From positions 4,340,001-4,404,000 of the forward strand of contig NC_063273.1 in the NCBI RefSeq assembly GCF_910591885.1: a DNA stretch of 64,000 nt, given 5' to 3'. Source of the stretch: Bombus terrestris (Eukaryota > Arthropoda > Insecta > Hymenoptera > Apidae). The notes below the pieces were generated by a model, which saw nothing but the letters and a program-made list of their open reading frames with translations, did not search any database and was not told the origin of the DNA. Of this stretch, positions 24,895-39,800 are shown in pieces. The translations under genes and the position numbers were made by a program. Within the stretch, counting starts at the first letter, position 1; every line of letters begins with the position of its first letter.

Positions 24895-27800
24895 ATGGGG
24901 ACCAGATTCGCAGCATGTGAGTACTAGAAAAGTGACGCAATGTTTTATATATTTATTTACGTATAACTGCTCTTTTTCAGATTCACTGAAGTTAACTAAT
25001 CTGCACGACTACTATCAGAGACTTCTTCACGGTAGTCAACCTGTACCTTCTGGTCTCGACATGGCAAACACAGTGAAATTCTTTTCTCAAATGCTGCTGT
25101 GTAATAATCTCAATATCGTGTTATTGTCGTGTCTGTTAAAAATCGTTCGATAATTTATGCTTTGTTTCGTAGCTCTGTTAAAGGAAGTTCGCGAAGCACC
25201 TTTCGAAATGATCAAGTCTCAGAAGTACGACGCGGAACGTATGGCTCTTTACCCGAATTTGGATTACAAACAGCTGTACAACGCGCTCACTCAGCTGATC
25301 GATGTTGTTTCCTCTATTCACACCGGTTTGCAAGGTCTGTCCTATATTTTGTTTTTATTCGATGGTTTGCTATTCAAGATCCATGTTTCAGTGTTTGGAC
25401 AGGCATTGCTTCAGTGTCTCGCGTGTCTCTTGCCTTTTTTGGACCACGATATGATCGACAATGTACCTTATCTCACGGCCAGCTCGATCTCGGTACTTCC
25501 AGTGGAACTTCATCAAGATATCGTTAACTATCTCTGTTTCTACATTCTACCATTCACCATCAGTACGTGTCTTCGTTTCGTGCAATAGATGCAGAGACTA
25601 AAACATGTTTTTATTATTTCAAATATGTTCCTTTAATTATAGCGAGGAAAACAGAGGATGGAACGGAGAACGCAGCTAGTCAATCGATAGCAGCTGTTAT
25701 CATGATGATCTTTCAATACTCCACTAACCCAGGTTCTAATTGTCATCGTTATATTTTTATAAGATACAGAGATGTATTCGTAATTAAAGATTACAAAAAA
25801 CATTGTCTAAACGTCTATGATTGTTTAGCTCACCATTGTCAACTATTGGAATGTCTAATGGCATTGAAACCAGGCGTGGTAAAAGACATTCTTTGCGTGG
25901 TAGCTTACGGCACGGCACCGGCAAGAGCTTCAGCAGCTAAATTACTGTTCTACTACTGGCCATCGTTCAATCCGAATCTCTTCGATCGCAGGGCGGTTCT
26001 AATGAAATTCGCAAGTGCGTTTCCCCACTGGGTTTTGATAATACCGCTGAAACCTTCGTTCGATAAAATACAAAATATGAATTTAACATACGCAGATGAT
26101 TTGGCACCATTCGTCTGTCAAAGAGATTCTTGTCCAAACGCGGGCAACGCCGAAGCTGGCAAAGTTTGTTACGATCATCGAATATCTATCACATTCGCTA
26201 CAGAAACACCACCACCTATGTACCTGTGTATCGAATGCGCGAATGAAATACACAGGGCGCATCCTAATCAAATGTTCTACGACATTTTGCATCCCATGCA
26301 ACAGGTGTCGATGATATGCGAAAATAAGGTGAGTCGAATGGTTTTTAGTTGGAAATTAATCTAAAATAAATTCAGACACGAGAATAGGTGTTTCTAGCGA
26401 GAATTTAATCCCGTTTGACACCTCTTAACATTTCTAAATTACGTCAGAACTGTAAAGCCACAGACAAGTCGGCGATCAGCGTCTGTTTCTCCACCGAATG
26501 CGCCAGCTACAACGGAAACCATCCGATTCGCTATTGCCAGAAATGTCACACTAATCGACACGATAAAGGCCGAGGTGAGGACCACGTGTATCACACGGCG
26601 TTGCCTCACATATCGAAATTGGATCCTCAGACGCAGACCTATATGGTACAAGCGATCGTCAGGTGAGACACCTAAATTCCAACCCATTTTCTATTTGCTA
26701 AAAGATCCTGTATCGCTTAACGTTCGAAAGATATCGGAACAAGGATGGGGACTATGGTTGGGACAAGGGACACTAACAGTCGTTGTAATTTGCACGAGTT
26801 TAATGAGACGTTGTCGCGACTAGAGACGAGAGATTCGCTCACACGGATCTCTGATACGTTTAAACATTGAGAATTTCCATCGATTAAATATCCTAAATTT
26901 TGAGCGTATGCTTATCTAAATATAGTAAGAAAGATACAGAGTCTCTTGTCTCTAGCGTATCGTCGATGTCAAAGTCCTTTCTGCGACAGAAGCGTTTTTT
27001 GATGACGTGAACGTATGCGACGCACGTTGATACAGTTCGATTGGTTTCATTCGTGTTTACCAACCCGCAGATCGCGACCATGATGTATTAATTATGTGTT
27101 AATTTCTGATAACGTGTGTAACTCTACGATATTAAAAAATTTCCATTGAAAAGAAGAAAAATTTATCGTTAAAAATTGTAGTTAACGGGACAGTTAATTA
27201 TTTATTTAGCGGTAACAGGTCGCATCCAAACGATGGTTGTTAATCACTATCCACGATGTCCAATCTTCGATGTGTTCGAAAGTAACACGATGACGCGTAC
27301 TAACGAATGATCGCAGGATCATTGTTGCTTTGCGTGTTTGTTCGTGCTGGTCCATCCTGCTTGGTAAGACATTATGCTGTAACCACGTTCAATGGAAACT
27401 TAGGATACATCGAAGCAACTGTTCTGCTATATCTTCGTGTAGCATAAATTGTCGATATTCGATTACAGTAATGTCCATTAAACGTGGTTAATCGATGCTC
27501 CATATTATTGTGTTTGAATATTCACAGAAACGATCGAGATGTCGCATGTCACCCTATTCCGATCAAGAATGTATCTTCCACGTTCCTTTTTATCACATAA
27601 ATAAATTGTTTCGCGTACATCTCGATCCGTCATAGACGCTAAAGCCTCCAGACTTCGAAAATCTCTATGGATTCATCGGGGATATAATCTCAAAATAAGA
27701 AATTTGTCTTTGCAAAGATGTCAAAATTCTAGAGATTTTAGAGCCAGCGTTAACGTGATTCACCGACTCGCGAATTAAAGGAGTCGAGATGCGATAACCA

Positions 27801-30800
27801 ACGTGAACAAACTTTCACTAAATCGCTTCTATCGACTATTGAAAACGTTGAATGAAAAGCGCAGCATCGAAGTCGCCTCGAAAATCGTGGAGAGCGTTCG
27901 AAACCGGATGGCGGCTAGCGTGGACAAGTTTTTCTTCGAGTTATCCACAAGCGAAAGACACGTGACTCCGAAGCATTCAGCCTCACAGTAGAGAGCATAG
28001 GAAAAGTGCACCTTAAAGTTGCAATGCGAGGACACCACGCCGTATCACGTCCTGGATACGACGCACCAGCAGCTTGGTACCGTTTCTACAAATAAAAACG
28101 GACCCACTGGTGCAGGCTTGAATAGATACCCATTACCCGAGACACACTGGTATGCTGCACGAACAGAGACACTCTTTTAACGGGATATCCGGGGATCTGT
28201 TGTTTCTCTGTTTTTTTTTTTTTTTTCTTCAATTGTTATTTTCATAATAGAATCGCGGACTCTATGAAACACTGAGATCTTTTTTTCTGACATTCTTGAT
28301 ATCTTCTATTCACTGATATTTCTTTCTTTCTTTTTTTTTATAGTCTAGAATGTTATTTCTCGAATGTCGACACATCAATACTGCATGTAGTTTTGATATC
28401 TTGAAACTAGCATGAGTCCCCGTAGTTAGAATTATAGAACACGGAACAGTGAATTACATTTGCTGTCATTTGAGATAGGAATTCTTTCAAGATTTCTCTC
28501 GACGATCTAATTGTCTATATACTATTATAAATGGATATAATTTCTTATGGTGAGCACGATCTAAAGTCGCGTCTGATCGAACAGACGTTGTGGTCGACGT
28601 AGATTAATCGGATTTCTATTTTGGAACATTTGTAACACAGAATGTCCGAATAGTAGATCGACATTGTCGTTGTTTAATATAGAATTTTATGAACTGTTTC
28701 ACGATCGATACCGTCACGCGATTCTTTATTATCTTTTGTGATACAAAAGGGTGTGATATTCAGTCAAGTATAAGTAAGAAAAGGATCGTGAAGGAATTCA
28801 AATCACCATTGAACGTGGAAGCTTCGATTCTTCGACGTTCGGTGCTCTTTCATTTTCTCGCTCGCCTGAAATCGTTAGTGGAAGCTTCGAATCGCGGCAC
28901 AATCAAAATTAGAAACAACATAGAAAGTAATAATTGTACTGAAATTTGTTCCTTTATTTGCATTTGCAAATAAATCTCACTTCCGATCAAATTCGCTCTT
29001 ATTATTGGATAATATTTCAATGTAAAACAACGAGAACCTTCGTCTATCGATTCCAAGTGATAGATTTAACCGAGAGAGTGTCGATCTCAGTTAAAAATCA
29101 TATTTAACGATCTGTTGAAAAAATTATCGCGTGAAAAATTGCCGGTGTTTAGCCGACCACAACCAGACGTGGCCGTAGATCGCGTTTCACATCCCACTGA
29201 CCAGGTTTCCTCTCTACTTGCAGCCTGCTTAAGGAAGCTGAACCGCTAAGTATGGATAGTAACCGAGACATCTTGGAAATAAATACTAATAAGGGAAGCG
29301 CAGGATTCCCAGGGAGCGGCGGTGGGAGCAGCGGGGGTGGTTCTGGTAGCGGGAGCGGTGGGCAATTCGATTCGGCTACGTTGGAGGAGAGACAGCTACT
29401 TGGAAGATACGGTGTCTGGCTGCTGGTCGGGCTTTGCACGCCGAATCAAGAAACCTCGATCGAAATACTCGGCCGTTTATTGTCAATGCTATTTCATTGG
29501 TTTCATGTTACTGCCTACTCTTTCGATGGTACTAAAAAAAGCCTTATGCACCTTATCTTTTCTGTTGGTAATTTAACACTTCGCATATTTATACACTTAA
29601 TGAACGTAGAACGTAGATGAGCAGTGAATGGGCGGCGGAAGGTCTTGGATAATGTCGAGTAACGACGATGATGTCACGATGTTGCTTCGAATCTTTTAAA
29701 GGTCGACAAATTTCAAATAATTGCAAAACGATATGAATTCCTTTCTTTGACATTTTGAAGGCTTTTTAGTTTTTTTAAAACTTCTCTTTTTTTTATTAAA
29801 CCGTGGTTATGGTAAATACATGTTGCGACGAATTGTCCTTCTGACAAACACGTCCAATGTAGATTCTTACGAGTGTGTGCATTCCGGTGTTCAGATGTTG
29901 TTCATCCGTAAGAACAACAGCTCGTTCACTGTAACCATAGCCTGAGTCGAGGCAACACGAGACACGAGCGTCGTACTCGACGAGATTCGAAGCATCTCGA
30001 GCCCATCACTAGACCGTAGGTAGTGTTTGGCCGCGATCGTAGGCACATTCGAGCGGATCGCCGATTTTTCCATTGGTTTTCGTTCTTTTTCTTTCGCTTT
30101 GTCTTCAGATGCTTTCGACACAATTACTACTCCATGTTTTACACTCTATACGATATTTAACGTTAGACAAAGTGGTGACTAGAAAAGAACGAAACAGAGA
30201 AAATGAATAATCCTCATGGTTAGGTAAAAAGACATTCACATGTTACACATTTGTTAGTGTTTTGACAAGAGCTTGATCGTGAACACTATCGCCGTTCGTC
30301 ATATTCCAATCGAATAGCTTTCAATGTTGTCTTCCTGTTTCTCTCTCTAAATTCTCCCTATATTTATTTTTGTGTGTGTGTCTATAAATTGTATCAGTAA
30401 ATCAATGTATTCGATGTTACCTGTGTTGAACTCGTTGTCGTAGAGGCGTCAGCTTTGCAGCTGTTCCAGCTTGTTCCTGCGATATTTCTATATTTTATTT
30501 CTTATCGTTTCAGAGTTTATTCCTTTACTTCGTCACTGTGTAGTTTGAAGTACACCAATAGAATTTTCTTCTCTCATAGATAGAATTGATATTTGATGTT
30601 ACGTGAATACACAGCCCTCGGCTATCGAGTTTCGACCATCCGAGCTTTGAATAACGAGTTGAACAGCATAAAGAAAAGAGTATAATTTGCTGCTTGTAAC
30701 ATAGTACTGTTGCCTGGAAGAATGACATCTTCTACATTCGATGGTCAGGGACTGTAGAAAATTCTTGATATTCGACGACGATCTGCTAGGTTGACGCCTA

Positions 30801-33800
30801 TGCGTTAAGTTGCCTTTACGTGTGCATGTCACACATACACACACACACACACACACATACGAAGAGCTTCCACTCAGAAATCTCAGAAATAAGGAACAAG
30901 AGTGCGTCTGCGTCGCGGCTGATCGAGTCTCTCAAAGATCGATGCATAGAATGACGACGCTGAAAGAATATCGTGCGAAGTTTCTATGCATCGAAGTAGT
31001 GATTCTTTCTCGAGAATAGCCATGTTAAAACTCGCGAAGAATTTCCCAAATAAGAATACAATTGGATCGATCGGTTTCTCAAAATTCCTTCGGTGATCGA
31101 TTCAGAGATTCAATGATACTTTCTGCATGCTGTCGAAGTAACACTGCTAATACAGATTCAATAGCTTTGTACCTTCCCCGTGTTTGCTGTGTGATCCAAA
31201 ATTCCGCTTTTGTATCGTTTCCATTCGAAAACACACGAACTGATAAAGTACCCGGTTTCTACGGTAAATTCGACCAGTGATATTCTCAAACGTACTTTAA
31301 GAGGTGTTTCCTTAAGGACCACGTCTGATCTATCGCGATGTTTTACCGTAGGGCAAGCAGAGAGTGCATTGGAGAAATTGAAGACCGAATACGTCTGTGG
31401 ATGGCTGTCGGAAGTGATGAAAACTCATTACGAAGTTTTCATTTCCTGTCTTCTTCCACATCCGGCGGACTACGTTCGAGTCGGAGGACACTGGTGCGAA
31501 TGTTGAAAATTCTTGTTAGGAATTCGAGGAGTAATAAAATTAATTTAGCCATAGAAATTAATTTTACAAAGAAAGATACCTAAATAAAGCTGATTTTGAC
31601 AAACGAATGATTGCAATTAAGGGAAACATTGGCCTCGAGGACGTCGCACTTAAAAGATGGCCTAAATCGCTTGTTCTGCTTAGTCCCCTACGAAGTAATT
31701 ACCCCAGACGTTTGGGACTACGTGATGCCACACTGGATGGAGGCCATGGTGAACGACGTACCGGAGTACGAGCTGCACGAATTAAAGATGATTTTATGGT
31801 ACGAAATACCTCGCTCAATAACGATTCTTGCCTGGAAAATTCTTGGTGAAAATGTTGAAAACTATCCGATTATCGTCTCCAGTAAAATTTTGGATCGGGA
31901 CATGAGTCCTCTAGGATTCGATGCTAAGAAGATGTACAATTTCGTGGCGAAACGATTTGTCAACACTTGCGCAAAGGTTCAAGAACAAGCTCTGAATTGG
32001 CTGCAAACGCTAACTATGTTGGAGATCAGCATTCCTCTGTGCCAACTGTTTTCCATGTTCAGCGATGGCGTGGCTGTTATGGGTACCATGAACATTGCCG
32101 AGTCTGAGCAGAAGCCTAGTAAAGGAAAGAAGAAGAAGGACGAGGAAGGAAATACTATTTGTACGTCGAAATGACAATTACCGATTCGTAAAGGAAGTGA
32201 ATGTTCACGTTTTCATGATAGTGAAGGGTTTACTAATGTGTAATATGTACAGGTTCTGTGGTCGAAAACGAATCAGGAAAATCGACGCCATTGTCCGACG
32301 ATGTTGTCCCAACACCGAGACACATGGAATTCACTACCAATTCGGAGTTGAATTTATCCTGTTGCATTCTTATGCTCGATATATTATTAAAACAGGTGCA
32401 TCCATTTTTGCGGATACAAATCCAAGAGTAGGATATGATTACGAAGGAATGAACGAGGAATCTAATGAAATGTATCAAATATTACAGATGGAATTGCAGA
32501 ACATAGATAAGCACACAGGGATTAACACGTGGGTTTGCAAGGACGCGTGTCGATTGATGAAATCGATCGTTGCCTCGAATTGGAACAACTGTCACGTGTG
32601 CAACGCGGTCGCTGAGTGTACTTACTGTGAATCTAGCGTGATCTGGCATCAATTATGCCTGCAATTAGTCACTTACATGGCACCGGAAAATCCAGCTTAT
32701 CCGCCTGACGTGAGTCCCTTATGCTAACATTCGGTGATGATCAGATAACCAGATCGCTTAAAGTCTTTTTGTAATTTTCTGTTTAAATTCAACTGTCTTC
32801 TAACGTTCAGAAAATCGTCGACGAAAGTGCGGAGGATCATGGACGTAAAAGTCCAGAGACAGCGCGAAAAGGAGACTCAAAATCCGACGTGGTAATTAGT
32901 ATGCCAGTGCCGGAAATGCACTCGGTCGGTGGCGTTCTTGCACACATGCCTCAGGTATACTGCCATAATAAACTTCACTCGTTGACAAATTTGAGATGTT
33001 CTATTATCTTGTTACACGATCTTGTTACACTGCCTAAGAGACACAGCGTCTTTCTTTCTATCTCTCTGTGCGAAACACTTTCTGCAACAACAAAATACGC
33101 AGCATGCTGTTCGTCTAACAAAAACAAAAACAAAAAAAATACAAAACTGTGTGTGCCTCTCTCTGTCTCTCTTCTTCTACTGCAAAATGGCGTTGTGTGA
33201 ACCATTAACACGGTAGGCTAATCTATGTGACCGGAGGTAGCTACTTTGATCGTTTATATCAGTTCTTCGAACAGATCATGACAGCCACAGTAGAGACAGT
33301 TTCGGAGCAGCTGGATCTCGCAGCTATCATGCCAACGGAAAAGGTCATGTCAGCTGTAGCTCGAGCAGTTACCCTTTCTGAGACTGACGTGGGTAAGAAA
33401 CAAATTCGCCTGGTTCTACCTTTCGTATTTTTGAAATAGTTCGAACGTGGTTAATCGAAAAATAATTATCAAATTTCGAATACCGTGTTCGACGTGGAAT
33501 TTTAAAATTACTAAAAATCATGTAAAATTGCAGTGAACGTAGTATTAACTTAAATTATTTGAAGGCGAATTTTCTGAATTACGTCGATACCTTCGATCAA
33601 CGCAACTTCGAATTTATCGACCGAGGGAAATCGTGCGTTTGATGCCTGACCAAGCATGGGTCTATTCTACTTCGGATCGCGAAATATTCGAATCCCATAA
33701 ATCCACAGATTTAATATTTGCCTAGCTATCCTACCAATCTCTCCATAGACATCAAGGTCCTTTCGTAAGGATCAGGAATCTCTGTTGCAGCCACAGCCAC

Positions 33801-36800
33801 CGTGAGCGTAGCCAAACCTCGATTGATAGGAGAAAATGATCAACCTTTGAATCTAAGTCCAGAAAATGAGGCGGACGACTTCTGGCACACCTCCGTTGGA
33901 AAGTTTCGATTTAATATCGAGGATCTTCCTGAACAACTACAGTACATACACAAGCTTTTGAAGGTACAGTACTTGTAAAAATTGATAATATTTTAGGAGA
34001 TGAAACTGTTTTCTATTTCTCCGATTCATAGGAGATAATGACGATTGACAAGCCTGACATACTCTACTATATGCTTCAATGTCTAAACGTGATGTGCCTT
34101 TACGGAGATGCCTTCAACATGGCGGTGAAGGATCATCAAGGATTCTTCATATGGTGCCAAGAAAATTTATTGATAAAAAAGTAAGTAAGATTATTCCTTA
34201 TGAATTTTAATATGTGAATATAACATCTTCCATGGAAGATGATATTTATCTATTCCTTATCAACAACATCTTTATACTTTCAGATGAATAGAAACATCAG
34301 GTATTCGTTGCACCTCAGTAACAATATTTCTCCGTTTTAGTGACTTTAAACGATTTTCTCCAACTAAATTGTGCTTCTTTCCTTCGACAGTCTATGGGAA
34401 CTCCTAAACGCCGAACACTCTCACATAGCCCAGGTCACCGTGCCGTTGTTACTCCACTGCGTGACTTTACCGTGTGGAACGGACACTTTCTGGCGTCTGA
34501 TTCAGGAAGAATTCCATAATTTGGATTGGCGCGTTCGATTCGTGGCAGGTATAACGATTAAACACTATAGGACGAAGGAGGCTAACTGAAAAATTGCTCA
34601 ATTTATTAACGCTCAACAGTCGAAAGAGTCACACTAATAGCTAGATTCATGGACTCCACTCCTCTGAGAAATGTTATGAGTCTGCAAGCTGCTCTAGCAA
34701 ACGCGTTCTGTTATCTGGTCGCGAGCATGGACGACAGCAACGTATATGTTGCTCAGAGAGCCACCTTGTACCTTGGTACCATCCATGATACAGCTATGAG
34801 AGTAAGATCTGCATACATAACTAGTCTATTAATTTATTCTGACACAATATTTATTTGTTTAATTTAAATATCTCTAGTCTCTGATTCTCTGCTTGGAAAC
34901 TCAGTTCGATACAGTGATAGTCGATCGTCCAATGGTACTCCAATCACTGTATCAGTTACACAATAGTCTCAGCGACAGACATGTTTTAACTTGGGAGTTT
35001 TTCTTGAATCGTTTCGATGCTTTGTTTCTCGAGGCTCAAATTAATTTGGAACGATCCGGAGATGTACCCTATCTACGTGGTCAGTTTGTAAACTCAGCTG
35101 TAAAACTGAATTTGCCAAAGTTGTCTTAGTACACTATGTATATTAATCATAATAAATCGACTCGCAGATCTCAGAAACACGGATCTGAACAGCGAAATCT
35201 TCATGAAGAAGGTGCACAGAGCGCAGGAAGCTCTGTCCCAATCGGATGGAAGCGGGACAAACTCTATAAAGACGCTGAGCGCGAGTTTTGGCACGAAATG
35301 GCCCTACAAACGCACCATGTCAGCGCCGGCGTCGATGATTCCGCGACAGGACACTAAGCAAGGTACACGAATCTCACGGTTCATGAACAACATATCGTGA
35401 TTCACTTCAAATTGATTACTATCGACGATGAATCATGAAAGTCTAAAGGATAAAGTAAAGAGTCGGACTCGAAGACATAGGAGTCCAAGTCCAAGTCAGA
35501 GAGAGTCCCTCTGATCTTGACTTGCAAAGTTGAGAGTCACGTCAGATTACAGACTTATCATATTCTTTCAGAATACCGTTAAAGTCGAATGAATCCTTAA
35601 AGAGAGCTGAGGATTCCGATATTAGTAAAACTATAGTCCTTACACAGAGTATGATCCACGTGATCGATCTATACTTTCGAGACATCCTGTATATTCCAAA
35701 ATTCTATTACCAAAAGAGAATCCCTAACTCTCGAAGGACTTTACGACCGACAATTCGCGATCTCTATCGACTCTCTTGCTGGCTACTTAGCTTTAGAGTT
35801 ACAGAAAGCTAGTCGATCGTCCATGTAAAAACCACGTCTAAAACCACTTCACGTCCTGACCTGTCACACGCGTTTTTCAATTGTGTTGCACTGTGTCGAA
35901 CCGCGCAGAAAAGGAGAAGGTGTACAGCCGGCAATACTCGGCGCCTATCCTGAAGCGCAAGAGCTCCAGATTCGGACTGGGTCAGTTGCTGGGGTCCACC
36001 CCACCTAATAACAGTATACCAGGTAGAGTAGCGTTGCTGATGTTAGCCTTAGACGTGGCCGTTCTCCTCTGTGTTATCTATGTTCTCACGTATACACGTA
36101 CACATATACACCCCCTTTGCCCCCTCTGTGTACGCGAAACGCGATAATGTTTGGGGATGTTCGATGTGGAACCTTTGTGGTAAGTTTGATGGTTCGTCAG
36201 CCTCCTTTTAAGGAGCTCGCTTTAGACATTTTCTTTTTATATATGAACTAACTAAACTAAAAGGGTTAAAGGTGTTTCCTTTGTCATGATGATCGATTTG
36301 ATTATACGGGAATTTGGTTCTTGTATTGCGTAGGTTTTGTGCTATGAAGCTAATTGTAAGCGATGAGTTTCGTTCGAGGGAAATGACAATTTCAGAATTG
36401 AGAGTATTCTTTTGTTCCCCCGTTGTTTTGAGCATAGTTTGTCCGTAAGACCGACGATTTTGATTGAGATTTTTAGAAGTTGAAAGAGAATGTTTTCTGT
36501 GTAGTTGTAGCGAGTAGAAATTAGCGTGTAGTTCCTTTGGACAATTTATCTGTTGATCGATGGATTTCTTCTTCTTGCTAGTGGGTAGATCGCTTACCCT
36601 AATAACTGTGAATGTTCGTAGATAGTTTCCCGGTGTTGACCAACGTAAGGTAGATTTGTAACCTTAGAAATTCGTTGATGACATCGAGAGAGGCTTTGCT
36701 TGTGCATGATCGCAGATAACGAAAGTCTTAGAAAATTTTAAAATGCAAGCGATGGTGGTAAGATTTCTATGAACTTCAATCGTTTTATTTCACTCGGTTA

Positions 36801-39800
36801 ACTTTGATTAAGGACCATATTTACTAGCGTTCGATATTACAGATGGTCACGTTCATTCTTTAAATATGGTGGACGAGGCTAGCGCATTACCAGGGTACAC
36901 CCACAGAATTGTGGATTTGGAAGAAGCTGACAAAGAAACCATGCATTTGCTGGTCTTCTTATTGATGCAATTCCTTTCTAGACAAGACCAGGTAAATGAA
37001 CAATTGAGTCATTCAAAATCCTCCGTTATTAATAGAATATATTGATAAATACAGGCTTATCCAACGGATGAGAAACCCCTGTCAAAAACGCAAGGAATCG
37101 TGCTACGCCATTTGTATCTTCTCCTAGGTTACAACCAAACTGAACGCACTTTTCATACTTCTCCACAACGATTAAGGTATTCAATAATAATATTAATAAT
37201 AAAAAGGAGAATAGAAAGAAGAAACAACACCAATTACCAAAGTAACAATTCCGTGGTTCTCTTCAGAGTTTCCCCTGTATTCAACGTTTTCATCGCGAAT
37301 CTTCCTCAACTACTAGACCAGAATCACGTGATGGGATGGGTGATGACACCTCCGGTTCTAGCTATCCTTCAACATTGTCCTTGTCCACCGCAAGGTGTGC
37401 CTCCATCTGATCATCAAACACCAACTTACAGTCTCTGGTACCTCGAACCCCATAACAGACGATCTTGGTTAATGTCTCTTCTCGTCATACTGTACAAGGT
37501 GAGATGAGCAGCCTTTTAAATATCTTTCTATCCTTTTCATCGAATTGTATTCATTTCTCATTGTGCCTAGTGTCAGTATGGCCAGCAACCGTGGTGTAGC
37601 CAGTTGCAAGTGTTGATCAAGATCGTATTAAACACCCTGGACACGCAGCATCATCAATGCAAAAGAATACCAGCTACCGTAGTGATGGGTGGTCCGCCAT
37701 CCAGATCACGTGGTATACACAGATAATAGTTTTGAAATAAAAGGTACATCCCTACAAGAAAACTGGACTTCACAAAACGTTCTGTTGAATTTCAGATGTG
37801 TCACAACCGTCTCTAGGCGTAGACCATGAGTTAATGGGTATGGGAGATATGAACACCGAGAGTCCTCCAATGAGGACTCCCATGGTATCGGTTCATCAAC
37901 GGAGTCCAGGACCGACGCATGGTCAGATGGAGACTCATTGGGAAGAAAGCACAACGACCTGCCGTTACACGAACAAACACTCCAGGTTATTTAATCTACA
38001 CATTTCCTAGTTCTTAGCGATACTGCATCCTAGTCAATATCATAGATTCCCCATGGAAAGGTAGAGCATTAGGCTACTTCAGCTTGGAATGTTTCACGTT
38101 GACGTCTTTGCGAATTCTGCACTTCTCGACTTCTGTTTCAGATTTTTATCATCATCATCTCATCTAGAATGATCATGTTCTTTTAAGAATAGCTGAAGCA
38201 AGTTGTCAAAAGATTATTCAAAATTTATTTTTTACTTTATTTTATAGTGATCTTAGAATCATTTTCACGATACGACTCAAGACCAGGGGAACAAAGATAT
38301 CGATACTTCCACCATTCTCTCGTATTTTACTATAGGCATGGAACGAAGTAGCAATAGCAAAAGCTAAGAGATACAACCTACGAGGTGACCTTTCTTACAT
38401 CAAGTAGAATTTCCTTCCCTTCTTTTAATCGAATAGTGAATCTAGCAGATTCTAGGCTCTAGAGTTACCTAGAATATCTTGAGAATATACAGTCCAGGAC
38501 CCAGAGAGAATTACATCATGATACATCTGTGCCTGTGCTTACACCAGTAGCTGCTTGTTACAATTTCCGCTATTGTGAATGCTCTGCAAAGCTACTCGAT
38601 CAATGCGGATGATACGGAGTCCGAGCTGGCTGCAATACCCGAGAGCCCAAAATCTGACAGCACCTTGCATGGCAGCAGTGGTGGATCGCTCGGCGAACTG
38701 GAGGAAACCCCGACTGCTGTTACCAGAAGTGTTTCGCTCCATGGATCTAGAACCACCACCGACGTCTTGACGAAAATGGATTGGAATAATCAGAACGTCA
38801 TCAGGAAATCTGAAGGGATCAGCCGACCCACTTGGTTTCTTGGTAGCGAGGAGGATTCTCATCAGGTATTTAGAAGATTCACCTTAAAATAATTCAGAAT
38901 TTCATTTCTTTTGCCACCAATAAACGTTCTTTGACGCTAGTTAGCTTTCTATTATTTTTCTATAGAGTACAAAAACTGGTCCCCAAAAGAAGTGGAGCGT
39001 TCACGAGGGCGTAAAAATGATGGTGACGAGTACGTTGCTAAGTGGTCAACCAGATCTACAAAGGTACTCTCCCGTGTCGAGAATCGAGAAAATGTCAGAA
39101 AGGGCAGAAAAAGGGATTCTAGAGAAAGCGATTCCAGAGAAGCCAGCGCCAGAAAAAGCAGCCCAAGAAAGAAACATCACTGTACAGATAGCTTTCAACG
39201 GAGACACTGCTTCCTCGAAGCCTTTCGAGTTATACAGCGCTCTCGCAACCACCCTACCAGCTCAAGTTCAAAAGTAAAATTATCCATTTCGTTACTATAA
39301 CACGTCACTGTATCATCTTCGTACTGACAAAGACGAATATGATTATGCTACAGATTCGAGTTCCAAAAAGAAAAGATACCCCCAACAGGCTCCGGTAATT
39401 CAGATTCGCCAAATACTAAACAACTGGGTCGTCAGAAGCGCATAGAGCAAAGTGTGACCATAGGTTCGCCTGTGTCTCCAAGTCAAGTGGTTACAGTCAC
39501 GAGCAGTGATCATTCGAGCTCTCCAGCAGTCAGTTCGGTATCTTCGCAAGTCACGAGCACCGACAATGGCCAGCAGCCGAGTTGGCACGGGCCTCCCTAT
39601 CCCTTAACCACGCCAACGGTTGAAAGACTTCTACCAATTGGAACTACCATTCGTCCAGTTGGTAAGTATCTTTGTTAACAAAAGACAAATGGAATTTTCA
39701 TCGATTCGATAATTTTATAGTTCCACGACCAAGCGTAGGTCAACGAATTCTACGTTGCGAGGATACTTATGGCTCGCCTGAATCACCTTTGTCCAAGATG

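Noticed and set aside
29891..30121. Minus-strand 76-codon ORF in an unc-79 intron
   Set aside because: Starts at GTG with no promoter, acceptor or homology; not supported as a gene.
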